Program-made: the position numbers and the translations under genes
IMG/VR virus record: IMGVR_UViG_3300018910_000035
Span: 1 to 42,263 of that record
Direction: 5' to 3' (one strand)
Origin: a virus
DNA length: 42,263 nt
Shown: piece by piece, positions 30,042-38,490 of the stretch
Numbering within the stretch: the stretch's first letter is position 1
How the letters are laid out: each line of letters begins with the position of its first letter
The notes under the pieces: model-generated
What the model was told of the DNA's origin: nothing
Database searches by the model: none
Seen by the model: the letters and a program-made list of their open reading frames with translations, nothing else

Positions 30042-32687
30042 ATGTTGCGGCTGATTAAGCACTATAATAAAACCCGTAATTCACTTTATGAATCCCAGCT
30101 AAGTGAAGATATGCAAACCATAGAAAATGCGTTGAATGATCACGACTATAATTTGAAAAGACATGAGTCTTCCAGAGCCGCCCACACGTCGGAACAAATC
30201 GACCATGGCGGCTTCACTGTTGGAAACCGTCTGAAAAATTTATCAGCTCGCTTTGCCAACTTGGTCACAAATCACGATGGTTCAGATGTCAAAGAGGTTG
30301 TGGATGCCCGGGTAACAACTGACGGAGAAATTGCTCAAACATTGAAAGATCGTCTGGACTTAGAATTTAATAGACTCGCACAAAAAATAAATCGCACTGT
30401 GTATGTTGATGACTTTGGAGCCGTTCCGGACGGAAAAACCGACAGCACCGAGGCTTTCAAAAAGGCTTTAGGGAATGGCAGGGTGCGGATTGAGTTAAGT
30501 GCCGGTACTTATATTGTGAAAGGCATCAAGCTCCCATCCTGGACGTACTTGAATGGAAAGGGAAAAGGTATCACGACCATCAAGCTTCGTGAGGATACGC
30601 CCGCCAGTGAATGGGTGATTACAAATGCAGACTATGATAAGGGAAACAGAAATATTTTTGTGCAGGGGATGTCGCTTGATTGGAATCCGAATAGACAAGG
30701 CGGAGTTCGGGCGACTGGCGGGCAACATTCAAGCTGCTTAACACTTGCCAATGTGAAATATGGCTGGGTGAAAGATGTTGAGGCGATAAACCCAGGACTG
30801 CACGGTTTTGATATTACAGCTCCTATTTATGATCATTTGCCAACAACCGATTATACGAAGAACGGGAGCCGTTATATATGGCTAGACAATTGCGTTGCCT
30901 ATGGATACGGGGATGATGGGATTACCACACATTACAGCGAATATATTTTCATCTCCAATTCACATTGTGTTTATCCAAGCGGCAAAGCTCATAAACAGGG
31001 GGAGTCCAATTCCAACGGTATTGAAATTGACGACGGTTCAAAGCACGCCTGGATACTGAATTGCTATTCTGAGGGAAATGTCAGGGGCGTGGAGGTTAAA
31101 GCTCATGCCAAATGGCCGGCTGCTCAAAATGTCCATGTTATCGGTCATGTGTCTTATCGTGATGTGCGGTCATACGATATCCGTCACATCGGCCATCATT
31201 TAGCATCTGACCCTGAAAGTACGACAGCTTACGGTGTCACAATAACGGATTGTACGGCGATAGAACCGGTATTTAATTCCTTGTATAAGGACCTTTCACC
31301 GCGTGCGCTTGTCATTTCTGCCTATAAAAATGTCGTGGTCAACGGCTTTACAGCTATCGGTGATCCCTCATACGATTATAAAAACTATCCAGCTATCGCA
31401 CTGCAATATCGCAGCCGAAACATCTCACTCAATGGGATTCAAGTGCGTGGGTTTAAAAAAGCTGAAGCGGATATTCGTCTTTTTGGTGGCAACCAGCGGA
31501 CTGATAATGTCAACATTTCAAACTTCACGTTCTATAAATCTGCTAAAAGCGGCATTGTGATTGGCGGGAAAGTATATAACGTTAATATCAACAATGGAAT
31601 CATGACAGGGGACAAGGGTGCTTACGGTATCACCTCACCAAACAGCCAAGCCAATATTGTGGGTGTTTATGCGGAGGGTTATGATTACGCGGCGATGATT
31701 AAAGGTCAAAAGTATAAATATGTGCCAAACAACTTAAAAGGCGGGACGAGGGTTGCCACAACTTCAGGATATGCGACCTCAGAGACCGGTTTTATTGCGG
31801 CTTCTTCCGGTGATCCTGTCGCTTCCGGAGAGGCTTCATCTGTCATTGGATCAACCGGCGGATGTAAGGCACAAGGCACGCGGAATGTGGTGCTCGGTTC
31901 TTCTGATAGATCGACCGCAACGAAAGACGGAAGCCGGTCTGTCATCGGATCATCAAATAATGTCAGGATTGAGGGGGATGGAGTATCCCGAACAATTTTA
32001 TCGTCACAAGCTGTCATCAACAATAAGAGCTATACGGTGGCGCTTGGATACGGTACCGGGAGTCCATCGGCTTCAAATAAAAAGGTAGAGCTAAACGCAA
32101 AGGCTGGGAATGTTTTAGGCACTGGTCGTATTGAAAGTGTTTCTGACTTAAAGGACTTGGCTGAATACTTTGAATCCAAAGACGGCAGGAAGATTGAGTC
32201 CGGTTACCTGGTAACATTGGACGGCGATAAAATCCGGAAAGCAGAAAAAGGTGAAAAGGTTTTAGGCGTTATTTCTGAGACGGCTGGCGTCATTATGGGC
32301 GGCGCAGCTTTTTATTGGAATGATCGCTATTTAAGAAATGAGTTCGGCGGGATTATCTATGAAGAAATCAACGTTGAATCAGAAGACAAAGACGGTAATG
32401 TGGTGATTCAAAAAGAACTCGTTCCAAAAGAAAATCCACATTACGATCCGGATGTAGAATATATTCCGCGGGAAGAGCGGGACGAGTGGCATGTTGTGGG
32501 GCTGGTCGGCCAGGTCTATGTCAGGATTAATGATACGGTCCAGGCAGGGGACAGCATCGTTCCTTCAGGCGGCATTGGCACGAAATCAGAAGACGGAACA
32601 GGCTTTTATGTGATGCGTATCAAGCAGCCTTACTCTCATCAAAAAGGATATGGTGTTGCCCTGGTCTTTATGTATCCGCAGCTGTAA
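30042..32687 (+). CDS. Tail spike: pectate-lyase-like beta helix with autoprocessing C-terminal domain
   Basis: An 881-residue tail spike. Residues 1-120 attach to the tail (LIKHYNKTRNSLYESQL). Residues 125-560 form a right-handed beta helix beginning with the Pectate_lyase_3 signature VDDFGAVPDGKTDSTEAFKKAL. Residues 590-700 are head-repeat-like (SVIGS, VVLGSS). The C-terminus (about 700-881) looks like the Peptidase_G2 intramolecular chaperone domain that cleaves itself off after trimer folding, as in phi29 gp12. The enzyme part may degrade teichoic acid or polysaccharide. ATG 30042 has AAAAGGGAG 8 bases upstream. Confidence 0.85.
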   Translation: MLRLIKHYNKTRNSLYESQLSEDMQTIENALNDHDYNLKRHESSRAAHTSEQIDHGGFTVGNRLKNLSARFANLVTNHDGSDVKEVVDARVTTDGEIAQTLKDRLDLEFNRLAQKINRTVYVDDFGAVPDGKTDSTEAFKKALGNGRVRIELSAGTYIVKGIKLPSWTYLNGKGKGITTIKLREDTPASEWVITNADYDKGNRNIFVQGMSLDWNPNRQGGVRATGGQHSSCLTLANVKYGWVKDVEAINPGLHGFDITAPIYDHLPTTDYTKNGSRYIWLDNCVAYGYGDDGITTHYSEYIFISNSHCVYPSGKAHKQGESNSNGIEIDDGSKHAWILNCYSEGNVRGVEVKAHAKWPAAQNVHVIGHVSYRDVRSYDIRHIGHHLASDPESTTAYGVTITDCTAIEPVFNSLYKDLSPRALVISAYKNVVVNGFTAIGDPSYDYKNYPAIALQYRSRNISLNGIQVRGFKKAEADIRLFGGNQRTDNVNISNFTFYKSAKSGIVIGGKVYNVNINNGIMTGDKGAYGITSPNSQANIVGVYAEGYDYAAMIKGQKYKYVPNNLKGGTRVATTSGYATSETGFIAASSGDPVASGEASSVIGSTGGCKAQGTRNVVLGSSDRSTATKDGSRSVIGSSNNVRIEGDGVSRTILSSQAVINNKSYTVALGYGTGSPSASNKKVELNAKAGNVLGTGRIESVSDLKDLAEYFESKDGRKIESGYLVTLDGDKIRKAEKGEKVLGVISETAGVIMGGAAFYWNDRYLRNEFGGIIYEEINVESEDKDGNVVIQKELVPKENPHYDPDVEYIPREERDEWHVVGLVGQVYVRINDTVQAGDSIVPSGGIGTKSEDGTGFYVMRIKQPYSHQKGYGVALVFMYPQL

Positions 32688-32700
32688 AGGAGGCTCATTG

Positions 32701-34017
32701 ATGATTTATAAACAAGGTGGTATATCACTTGATATAAACGCGCGAAAATCGAGCGCGCAATCAACCAATATCCAATTTTTCACCCAGGATACGGGCAGCG
32801 CAAATCTGTCCTTTTCTTTTACAAAAGACGGCGTTCCATTGCCCCTTTCGGCCGTAGACGCCAAAATTGTCCTTCTGTATGCGGATGACTCGTTTTATAA
32901 ACGCAGCTTGACGCTGACGGACAAGGTAAACGGGAAAGCCGAATATGTTTTGTCTGACGAAGAACTCAAGCATTACGGCGAAGTTAAGGCCGAAATCAAG
33001 CTTTATTATACGAATGGTCAGGCGCTTGCGACGGTCTTTTTTACCTTCCACATTGAGAAAACTCTCGAAGATCAAAATATCGTGCCTGTTGCGGAGTATT
33101 ATATTGACGATTTTGAAACGCTCCGGGCTGGCATTAACAAAACGGTGGCGGAGATCAGCCAAACTCTTGATGAGATCAAAGCAAAATTTGCGGAGTTTGA
33201 AAATATTGAAACAAAAGACGGGGCGACGGAAAAGGCGAATAAGGCTGAAGCGAATGCAAAGGAATACACGGACAAAGCTGAAGCGAGCGCGAAGGAATAC
33301 ACGGACATTCATGCCAAAAATACGGATATTCATATCACGGCAGCGGAGCGGGATAAATGGAATGAGGCAGAGTCCCGGGCTAAGTCTCATATCAATAATC
33401 AGTCGAACCCTCATCAAGTAACGACAAAGCAGGTTACACTCATTAATGATTCAGCATTTCAAGATGCTTCTTATGAGGGAGATAATTATCCTGATGGAAT
33501 CTCAACTTTTCCGCTTTTAGCTAATGAAGCCACAGGATACCCGAGTTCATATGGCGGTATTTTAAATGTGAAATCAACTCAATATCGGTTTGCCCAAGTT
33601 TTCTTTCCAGCAGGAAATTCGAAAGACCCGAGAATCTACATTCGTCATTGGTATCATAGTTTAGGTTGGACAGACTTTAGCATGATTCCAACTTCAAATG
33701 ATCTAAAGCCTGCCTGGACTGAAGTTCCTTTAAAAAACGGCGCGAAACATGGGGCTAGAAAAGTTATGTGTGCGGTGGTTGGCGGTTTTCTGTGTTTAAA
33801 AGGCGAGATTATCACCAATAGAGGCGTGATTTTTGGGACGCTACCAGCTTCTTATAGACCCGACCAGCTCCGCAGTAGACTTGTTCCTATATTCGGTACA
33901 ACAGGGATGTCCAAATTGTATATCGAAACAAACGGAAATATGAGGCTGGAGGGGCAAATCGCTGATAAGTCCGAGAACATAACTTCTTATGGTTTGGACG
34001 AAATTATTCCCCTGTAG
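32701..34017 (+). CDS. BppU-type baseplate upper protein/tail fibre
   Basis: A 438-residue protein. Residues 1-130 match the BppU N-terminal domain (INARKSSAQSTNIQFFTQDTG; FSFTKDGVPLPLSAVDAKIV). Residues 150-215 are a coiled coil with a duplicated unit (KAEANAKEYTDKAEASAKEYTD split as two copies of about 11). The rest is a fibre-tip region with AAERDKWNEAESRAKSHIN, SNPHQVTTKQV and a beta-rich end. ATG 32701 follows GGAGG. Likely a receptor-binding fibre. Confidence 0.8.
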   Translation: MIYKQGGISLDINARKSSAQSTNIQFFTQDTGSANLSFSFTKDGVPLPLSAVDAKIVLLYADDSFYKRSLTLTDKVNGKAEYVLSDEELKHYGEVKAEIKLYYTNGQALATVFFTFHIEKTLEDQNIVPVAEYYIDDFETLRAGINKTVAEISQTLDEIKAKFAEFENIETKDGATEKANKAEANAKEYTDKAEASAKEYTDIHAKNTDIHITAAERDKWNEAESRAKSHINNQSNPHQVTTKQVTLINDSAFQDASYEGDNYPDGISTFPLLANEATGYPSSYGGILNVKSTQYRFAQVFFPAGNSKDPRIYIRHWYHSLGWTDFSMIPTSNDLKPAWTEVPLKNGAKHGARKVMCAVVGGFLCLKGEIITNRGVIFGTLPASYRPDQLRSRLVPIFGTTGMSKLYIETNGNMRLEGQIADKSENITSYGLDEIIPL

Positions 34018-34029
34018 GAGAGATAAGTC

Positions 34030-34353
34030 ATGAAAAATATTTTTAAATATGACAAAGAGACGTTCTTGTTGATTGATAATGATATCATTCAGCCTGATGA
34101 TCAAGGGAACTATGAAATTCCGGATGGATGGACAGACATTCCATTTGACCCGGGTTTATATCTTCCGAAGTTTTTTCCGGACGAAAAGGTGTGGAAGGAG
34201 ACGGCTACAAAAGAGTACATTGAAAGCTTGCAGCCTCCGGAGCCTGAAGCGAGTGAAATTGAGCTACTAAAAAAGCAAAACGCTTTACTCTCTTATCAAT
34301 TGGCCCGTCTTCAAAAAGAAGTTGCATCATTGAAAGGTGATGGTTCCTCATGA
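34030..34353 (+). CDS. Hypothetical tail fibre-associated protein, 107 aa
   Basis: N-terminal half is beta-rich with GWTDIPFDPGLYLPKFFPDEKVW, and the C-terminus is a coiled coil (EIELLKKQNALLSYQLARLQKEVASL). Similar small proteins (XkdW-like position) lie between the fibre and XkdX genes in Bacillus phages. It overlaps xkdX-like by 4 bp (ATGA). Function unknown. Confidence 0.65.
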   Translation: MKNIFKYDKETFLLIDNDIIQPDDQGNYEIPDGWTDIPFDPGLYLPKFFPDEKVWKETATKEYIESLQPPEPEASEIELLKKQNALLSYQLARLQKEVASLKGDGSS

Positions 34354-34535
34354 TGTATCCAGACTTTGCGGCTATTAAGCAGTTTTATGATTGGGGTTGT
34401 TATGATGATGACTCAATCATGAGAGATTACGTAGATTGGGGGCATATTACCCCGGCAGAATATGAAAAAATAACAGGCCGGAGCTATGACAAACCCGCCG
34501 TCTGTGTGGATTTAGGAATGCCTAACGCTCAATAA
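34350..34535 (+). CDS. XkdX-family protein
   Basis: A 61-residue protein with the XkdX pattern FAAIKQFYDWGCYD, then YVDWGHITPAEYEKITG. The family is found just before lysis genes in PBSX, phi105 and relatives; function unknown. ATG at 34350 or 34353. Confidence 0.85.
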   Translation: MMYPDFAAIKQFYDWGCYDDDSIMRDYVDWGHITPAEYEKITGRSYDKPAVCVDLGMPNAQ

Positions 34536-34549
34536 GGGTGTTTTTATTT
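34524..34549 (+). terminator. Weak terminator-like hairpin after xkdX
   Basis: AACGC/GTGTT-type stem of five pairs (one G-T) is followed by TTTTTATTTT. Weak; may only attenuate. Confidence 0.4.
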
Positions 34550-34597
34550 TGCCTCAAAGGAGGTGAAAACGATGTGAGAACAGGAGGATTTCAGGAT

Positions 34598-34867
34598 ATG
34601 CCACAACCAAACGATTATGATGTTTTACAAAAAGAAATCGCAGAGATTAAAGCAGATCAAAGAACACAAGATCAGCGGATCACTAACCTTGAAAGAACAA
34701 CTGACCGTCATGATCAGCAGATCATTTCTATCAATGAAAAATTGAACAAGATCGAGGAAAACACAACTTGGATCAAGCGCAGTATCACCGGCGCAATCAT
34801 TACAGCGGTCAGCACCGGCATCATTGGCGGCGCAATCGCTGTTTTTTATAATCTACTGCAGAAATAA
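34598..34867 (+). CDS. xhlA: XhlA-like lysis accessory protein
   Basis: An 89-residue protein. A long charged coiled coil (YDVLQKEIAEIKADQRTQDQ, then RHDQQIISINEKLNKIEEN) is followed by a C-terminal membrane helix (ITGAIITAVSTGIIGGAIAVF). This is the haemolysin XhlA layout, which works with the holin in PBSX. ATG 34598 has AGGAGG 10 bases upstream; an in-frame GTG at 34574 behind AAAGGAGG is an equally good alternative and would add 8 residues. Confidence 0.85.
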   Translation: MPQPNDYDVLQKEIAEIKADQRTQDQRITNLERTTDRHDQQIISINEKLNKIEENTTWIKRSITGAIITAVSTGIIGGAIAVFYNLLQK

Positions 34868-34882
34868 GGAGGAAAACACAAT

Positions 34883-35146
34883 ATGAAAAACTTTGACAAA
34901 GGCACGGTCGTCCGGACGGTGCTTCTTTTTATTGCATTGGTAAACCAGACATTGATCATGTTCGGAAAAGCAGCTTTGCCGATCAGCGAGAATCAGGTCA
35001 ATACGTTGGCCGACGCTTTGTATGTGGCCGGCTCTACGATTTTTACAATCGTCACGACGTTGGTCGCTTGGTATAAAAACAACTATGTCACCGGTAAAGG
35101 TAAGCAGCAAAAAGAAGTTCTAAAACAAAAAGGATTAACAAAATGA
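34883..35146 (+). CDS. Phage holin (SPP1/XhlB-like)
   Basis: An 87-residue holin. Two membrane helices ([20 protein letters not shown] and [20 protein letters not shown]) are separated by the polar turn [12 protein letters not shown], with a Lys-rich tail. Two-helix class II holin of the SPP1 family. It lies between XhlA and the endolysin and controls lysis timing. Confidence 0.92.
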   Translation: MKNFDKGTVVRTVLLFIALVNQTLIMFGKAALPISENQVNTLADALYVAGSTIFTIVTTLVAWYKNNYVTGKGKQQKEVLKQKGLTK

Positions 35147-35170
35147 GGTTGCCAGCTGGCAGCCTTTTTT
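35147..35170 (+). terminator. Terminator between holin and endolysin
   Basis: GGTTGCC-AGCT-GGCAGCC (seven pairs, one G-T) is followed by six T. Probably attenuates endolysin expression. Confidence 0.75.
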
Positions 35171-35197
35171 ATTTAAAACAAAATTGGAGGGGTTCAA

Positions 35198-36277
35198 ATG
35201 GTTAAAGTCGTAAAAAACTTTGTGAAAGTCAATCAGTATACCCGGCCGGGTCTGAAAATGTCGGGAGTGAAAGGCATTGTCATGCACTGGACGGCTACTC
35301 CCGGCGCGTCCGCACTGAATGAGCGGAATTATTTCAATGGCACGTGTATCGCTGATAAACGTTACGCGTCATCCCATTATTTTGTGGATCGAAAAGAAGC
35401 GCAATTGATTATTCCAGAAAATGAAGTCGCCTATCACGCCCATGATCAAAACCGCTGTTACGTCAGTTTTTTAAAGCCAAACGCCAATACAAAGGCGATC
35501 GGTGTTGAAATGTGTGTTGAAAAAAACGGGCAGATTCACAGCGAGACCGTTCAAAATGCTGCTGAATTGGTCGCTGATCTGTGCAAGCGTTACGGCCTTT
35601 CTACAGATAAGATTGTGCGGCATTATGATGTGACAAATAAAAGCTGTCCGACTCCCTGGGTGAGGGATGCAAGCCAGCTGGCAACTTTCAGGAAAAAAGT
35701 CGATGCCCTGCTTGGAAATAAAACTGTGTCAAAGACAACATCATCCACGAGCCAGTCAAGCAAATCCACAGGGACCATTCTGAAAAAAGGATCGTCCGGT
35801 TCCAAAGTCAAGGCGCTGCAGAAACGTTTGATTGCCGCTGGCTTCTCACTGCCGAAATACGGGGCCGATGGGTCTTACGGAAATGAAACGGTGCAAGCTG
35901 TCAAAGCTCTGCAAAAGAAAGTGGGTATCGCGGTGGATGGAATCTACGGACCGGCTACAGAAAAGGCACTTGCAGCTATTGAAGCGAAAAAGAAAAAACC
36001 TTCCTCAAGCGGCAAAAAATCATCCTACCCGCTGCCGTCTGGCATCTATAAGGTAAAAAGCCCGATGATGAAGGGAACGGCCGTCCGGCAGATTCAGGAG
36101 GCTTTAGCTGCCCTCTATTTCTATCCAGACAAAGGGGCGAAGAATAACGGCATAGATGGCTATTACGGGCCGAAAACGGCGAACGCGGTCAAACGGTTCC
36201 AGCTGATGCACGGGCTGTCTGCCGACGGTATTTACGGGCTGAAGACAAAGGCAAAAATTGAAGCCTTATTGAAGTAA
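35198..36277 (+). CDS. cwlA: Endolysin: N-acetylmuramoyl-L-alanine amidase with two peptidoglycan-binding repeats
   Basis: A 359-residue endolysin. Residues 20-170 form an amidase_2 domain: zinc His in GIVMHWTATPG, H in SSHYFVDR and AYHAHDQN, and the closing HYDVTNKSCPTPW. Residues 205-265 and 290-357 are two PG_binding_1 repeats (VKALQKRLIAAGF, DGSYGNETVQAVKALQ; VRQIQEALAALYF, DGYYGPKTANAVKRFQ). It cuts the amide bond between glycan and peptide at the end of the lytic cycle. It closes the late operon and is followed by a bidirectional terminator. Confidence 0.93.
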   Translation: MVKVVKNFVKVNQYTRPGLKMSGVKGIVMHWTATPGASALNERNYFNGTCIADKRYASSHYFVDRKEAQLIIPENEVAYHAHDQNRCYVSFLKPNANTKAIGVEMCVEKNGQIHSETVQNAAELVADLCKRYGLSTDKIVRHYDVTNKSCPTPWVRDASQLATFRKKVDALLGNKTVSKTTSSTSQSSKSTGTILKKGSSGSKVKALQKRLIAAGFSLPKYGADGSYGNETVQAVKALQKKVGIAVDGIYGPATEKALAAIEAKKKKPSSSGKKSSYPLPSGIYKVKSPMMKGTAVRQIQEALAALYFYPDKGAKNNGIDGYYGPKTANAVKRFQLMHGLSADGIYGLKTKAKIEALLK

Positions 36278-36280
36278 TCA

Positions 36281-36317
36281 AAAAGGCCCTTTCTTGTGTA
36301 AAGGGCCACATGCTTTT
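36281..36317. terminator. Bidirectional terminator between endolysin and immunity gene
   Basis: GGCCCTTT (36285-36292)/AAAGGGCC (36300-36307). The minus-strand side is followed directly by TTTTT; the plus side has a T-tract eight bases later. It ends both the late operon and the leftward toxin operon. Confidence 0.85.
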
Positions 36318-36321
36318 TTGC

Positions 36322-36720
36322 TTATTCCTTTTCTAAAGCTCCATTAATATAACCATTAATTGATTGAATAAGTCCTGCATCTGCTTTTATTTTTGCAGTA
36401 ACCTCTCCTGTGATATTGATTTCGATTAAACCTTGGTCATCCTTATTTATTTCAATGTTTCCTCTATATGTATCTGATAATGTCTTCATTTCTAAAGAAT
36501 GGATATCGAAAATATCCACTTCAAGAGCAATTGAATTATATCCTAAGTTAGCCCACTTTTTCGGTGGCTTTTCCGCATAAAACGGCATATCAAAATGCAG
36601 AGTTACTTTTCTACCTTCTTCTTTAATATAAATGCCTTCTATACGTATATTTTCTAATTTAGGAATCTCATTATATAGACTTTTTAAAAAATAATTTTCC
36701 TCTAAATTTTCGTACCACAT
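36322..36720 (-). CDS. Immunity protein for the LXG toxin (Imm50-like)
   Basis: A 132-residue protein directly downstream of, and overlapping by 19 bp, the LXG toxin gene. It has the pattern FDMPFYAEKPPKKWANLGYN, which resembles Imm50-type immunity proteins, and an N-terminal LEENYFLKSLYNEIPKLENI. It should bind and neutralise the nuclease domain in the producing cell. Assignment to a numbered Imm family is from memory of the motif; the role follows from gene order. Confidence 0.7.
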   Translation of the reverse strand: MWYENLEENYFLKSLYNEIPKLENIRIEGIYIKEEGRKVTLHFDMPFYAEKPPKKWANLGYNSIALEVDIFDIHSLEMKTLSDTYRGNIEINKDDQGLIEINITGEVTAKIKADAGLIQSINGYINGALEKE

Positions 36721-38234
36721 AATATCACCTCAAATTTTTTTTTGAATGGATAATGATCTTTTGTCCCTGGGACTTTTCCTGTTCGAGGATTTTCAAATGG
36801 CCTTACATTAAAATGAGGCCCTTGTCCACCTTTTTCATGACCCGCGCTATGGTCTTGTATTATGATTTTCTGACCCTTGTTATTTGTATAGATATACTCT
36901 TTGGTCCAAATAATTTTACCATTTTCGTCTTTTATTACATGGCCACCTTCATGGGGAGCAGTTCGCATCTCTACACGACGAATTGATTCGGGGTGTTGAG
37001 ATCTAGTAATGCCCGCATCCTTTTTAGCTTCATTAAGAGCACCATTTCTGCCTGGAAGATGAACCCTACTCTTAGAGCCGTTACCAACCTTTGAAGCTTT
37101 CTTTCCCGCCTCTTCACCTTTAAATAACTTGAAGCCGCGCTTTCCGTACTTAAATGCCTTTCCGAAAGGTGTGACACTCAATCCGGCGATCAAACGGTCC
37201 CCACTACTTTTAACGATTTCACCTGTCGCAAGGTCGTATCCAAACGCTGCTCTTACTGCATCATACACACCTGTAAATTCCATCGCTGTATCGAAATATT
37301 TAGCAAAGTCGCTTTTTTCCACATTCTCTGGAAGGGTGTAGGCGGGTTCTATCTTAACGATTGTATCACCATCTATGTATGCCCTGTAAAGCGTATCGTT
37401 AAATACTCTATAATCTTTTTTAAGTTCATTCAATTCCTCTTGAGTGTACTCTTTCTTGGAAACCTTTTGTGTCGCCAATTTTTTTAATCGATCTGGATCG
37501 GCGAGTGTGTTTACGTCAGCATCTTCTTTGTCACCGACTTTTTTCAGCATGGCACCCATCGCTGTTTCTTGATTTCCACTCAAGGTATCCATCTCATCCG
37601 GCTTTAAAATCGCGCCTTTTTGATAACTGGTGATTTCTATTTTGGGGCCGGTATACATCTTTTCGAGCCGCGCTATGTATCTCTGCATCGTCTCAAGATC
37701 ATTTTCAGCCGTTTTGAGCGCGTTTGTCTGTTCGCGGTCAAACGCATGCAGCTTTTCAAGAGTCGTGCTGATTTCCTTTAACGCTTTCTGATTCTGTTCA
37801 TGAAAACCGCTGTCATTCAAATCCGGTAAATCAACGATATGACTAACTTTTGCGATCGTGGCGTTGGTCTTGGAAACCAAATGTTTCGTTGTTCGATCAG
37901 CCGCATTCAAGCCATTCTCCAACTCGTGTTCGAGAAAGGACTGGGAAATAAATCCGTTATGGTTGGGTTCCAGGGAATTCAGCGCGCTTTTCATTTTCTT
38001 CAGCGTGGAACTGTATTCCTCTATAAAGGTATCATAGAACTGTAGAAAAGGGGTGTGACATTCCTCGTAAAAGGCGCGGATCGCGTCGCCGCCTTTTCCT
38101 TTTAATGCATCATCAAGTGATGTGATCCCCTCAACGGCTTTTTTGACTTTGGCGAATTCGTCTGATTGATGTTTTAATTGTTCGAGCGTTTGATCAATTG
38201 CATTGTGTAACGCCTGAACATCCAGAGTCTTCAT
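36702..38234 (-). CDS. LXG-family polymorphic toxin with HNH/Endo VII-like nuclease end
   Basis: A 510-residue toxin. Residues 1-230 form the helical LXG domain that directs export by the type VII secretion system (LDVQALHNAIDQTLEQLKHQ; GKGGDAIRAFYEE). Residues 290-360 are a pretoxin-like linker (FTGVYDAVRAAFGYDLATGE). Residues 395-510 form the toxin domain with conserved polar residues in IIIQDHSAGH, GPHFNVRPF and TKDHYPF, like the HNH/Endo VII-fold nucleases of polymorphic toxins such as YobL. It attacks competing cells lacking the immunity protein. Leftward, against the late genes, so expressed in the lysogen. GAGGAG precedes ATG 38234. Confidence 0.85.
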   Translation of the reverse strand: MKTLDVQALHNAIDQTLEQLKHQSDEFAKVKKAVEGITSLDDALKGKGGDAIRAFYEECHTPFLQFYDTFIEEYSSTLKKMKSALNSLEPNHNGFISQSFLEHELENGLNAADRTTKHLVSKTNATIAKVSHIVDLPDLNDSGFHEQNQKALKEISTTLEKLHAFDREQTNALKTAENDLETMQRYIARLEKMYTGPKIEITSYQKGAILKPDEMDTLSGNQETAMGAMLKKVGDKEDADVNTLADPDRLKKLATQKVSKKEYTQEELNELKKDYRVFNDTLYRAYIDGDTIVKIEPAYTLPENVEKSDFAKYFDTAMEFTGVYDAVRAAFGYDLATGEIVKSSGDRLIAGLSVTPFGKAFKYGKRGFKLFKGEEAGKKASKVGNGSKSRVHLPGRNGALNEAKKDAGITRSQHPESIRRVEMRTAPHEGGHVIKDENGKIIWTKEYIYTNNKGQKIIIQDHSAGHEKGGQGPHFNVRPFENPRTGKVPGTKDHYPFKKKFEVILCGTKI

Positions 38235-38382
38235 GGCATTCTCCTCTAATACTTTTGGTTACAATCAGTATAGAGTTTACCACTTTACGGAAACCAATTG
38301 GGGAATAAATCCTGTGGATCTCTGAAAATGAATCATAATGATTAGGTCAAAAAACCCAAAAGATAGTGTCGTTAGATTGTTG

Positions 38383-38411
38383 TTGTCAAGAATTGATGTT
38401 TTCTGTAAAAT
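38383..38411 (+). promoter_or_regulatory. Sigma-A-type promoter of rap
   Basis: TTGTCA (38383-38388), 17-bp spacer, TAAAAT (38406-38411). Lies 80 bp upstream of the rap start and reads rightward. Confidence 0.7.
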
Positions 38412-38490
38412 GATTACCATGAAGAAAAAGGAAATAACTTTGATTGATTTTTCTGAAAAATTACAATATTGAGAGAAAGGAAGAGGATAT

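Noticed and set aside
32761-33417. A 218-codon open frame on the minus strand under the baseplate gene
   Set aside because: It is a shadow of the BppU-type gene: low-complexity Arg/Phe/Ile composition, no ribosome site, wholly antisense to a well-supported gene.
38410-38472. A 20-codon leader ORF upstream of rap
   Set aside because: No ribosome binding site, and its first codon overlaps the -10 box, so the transcript would begin inside it.
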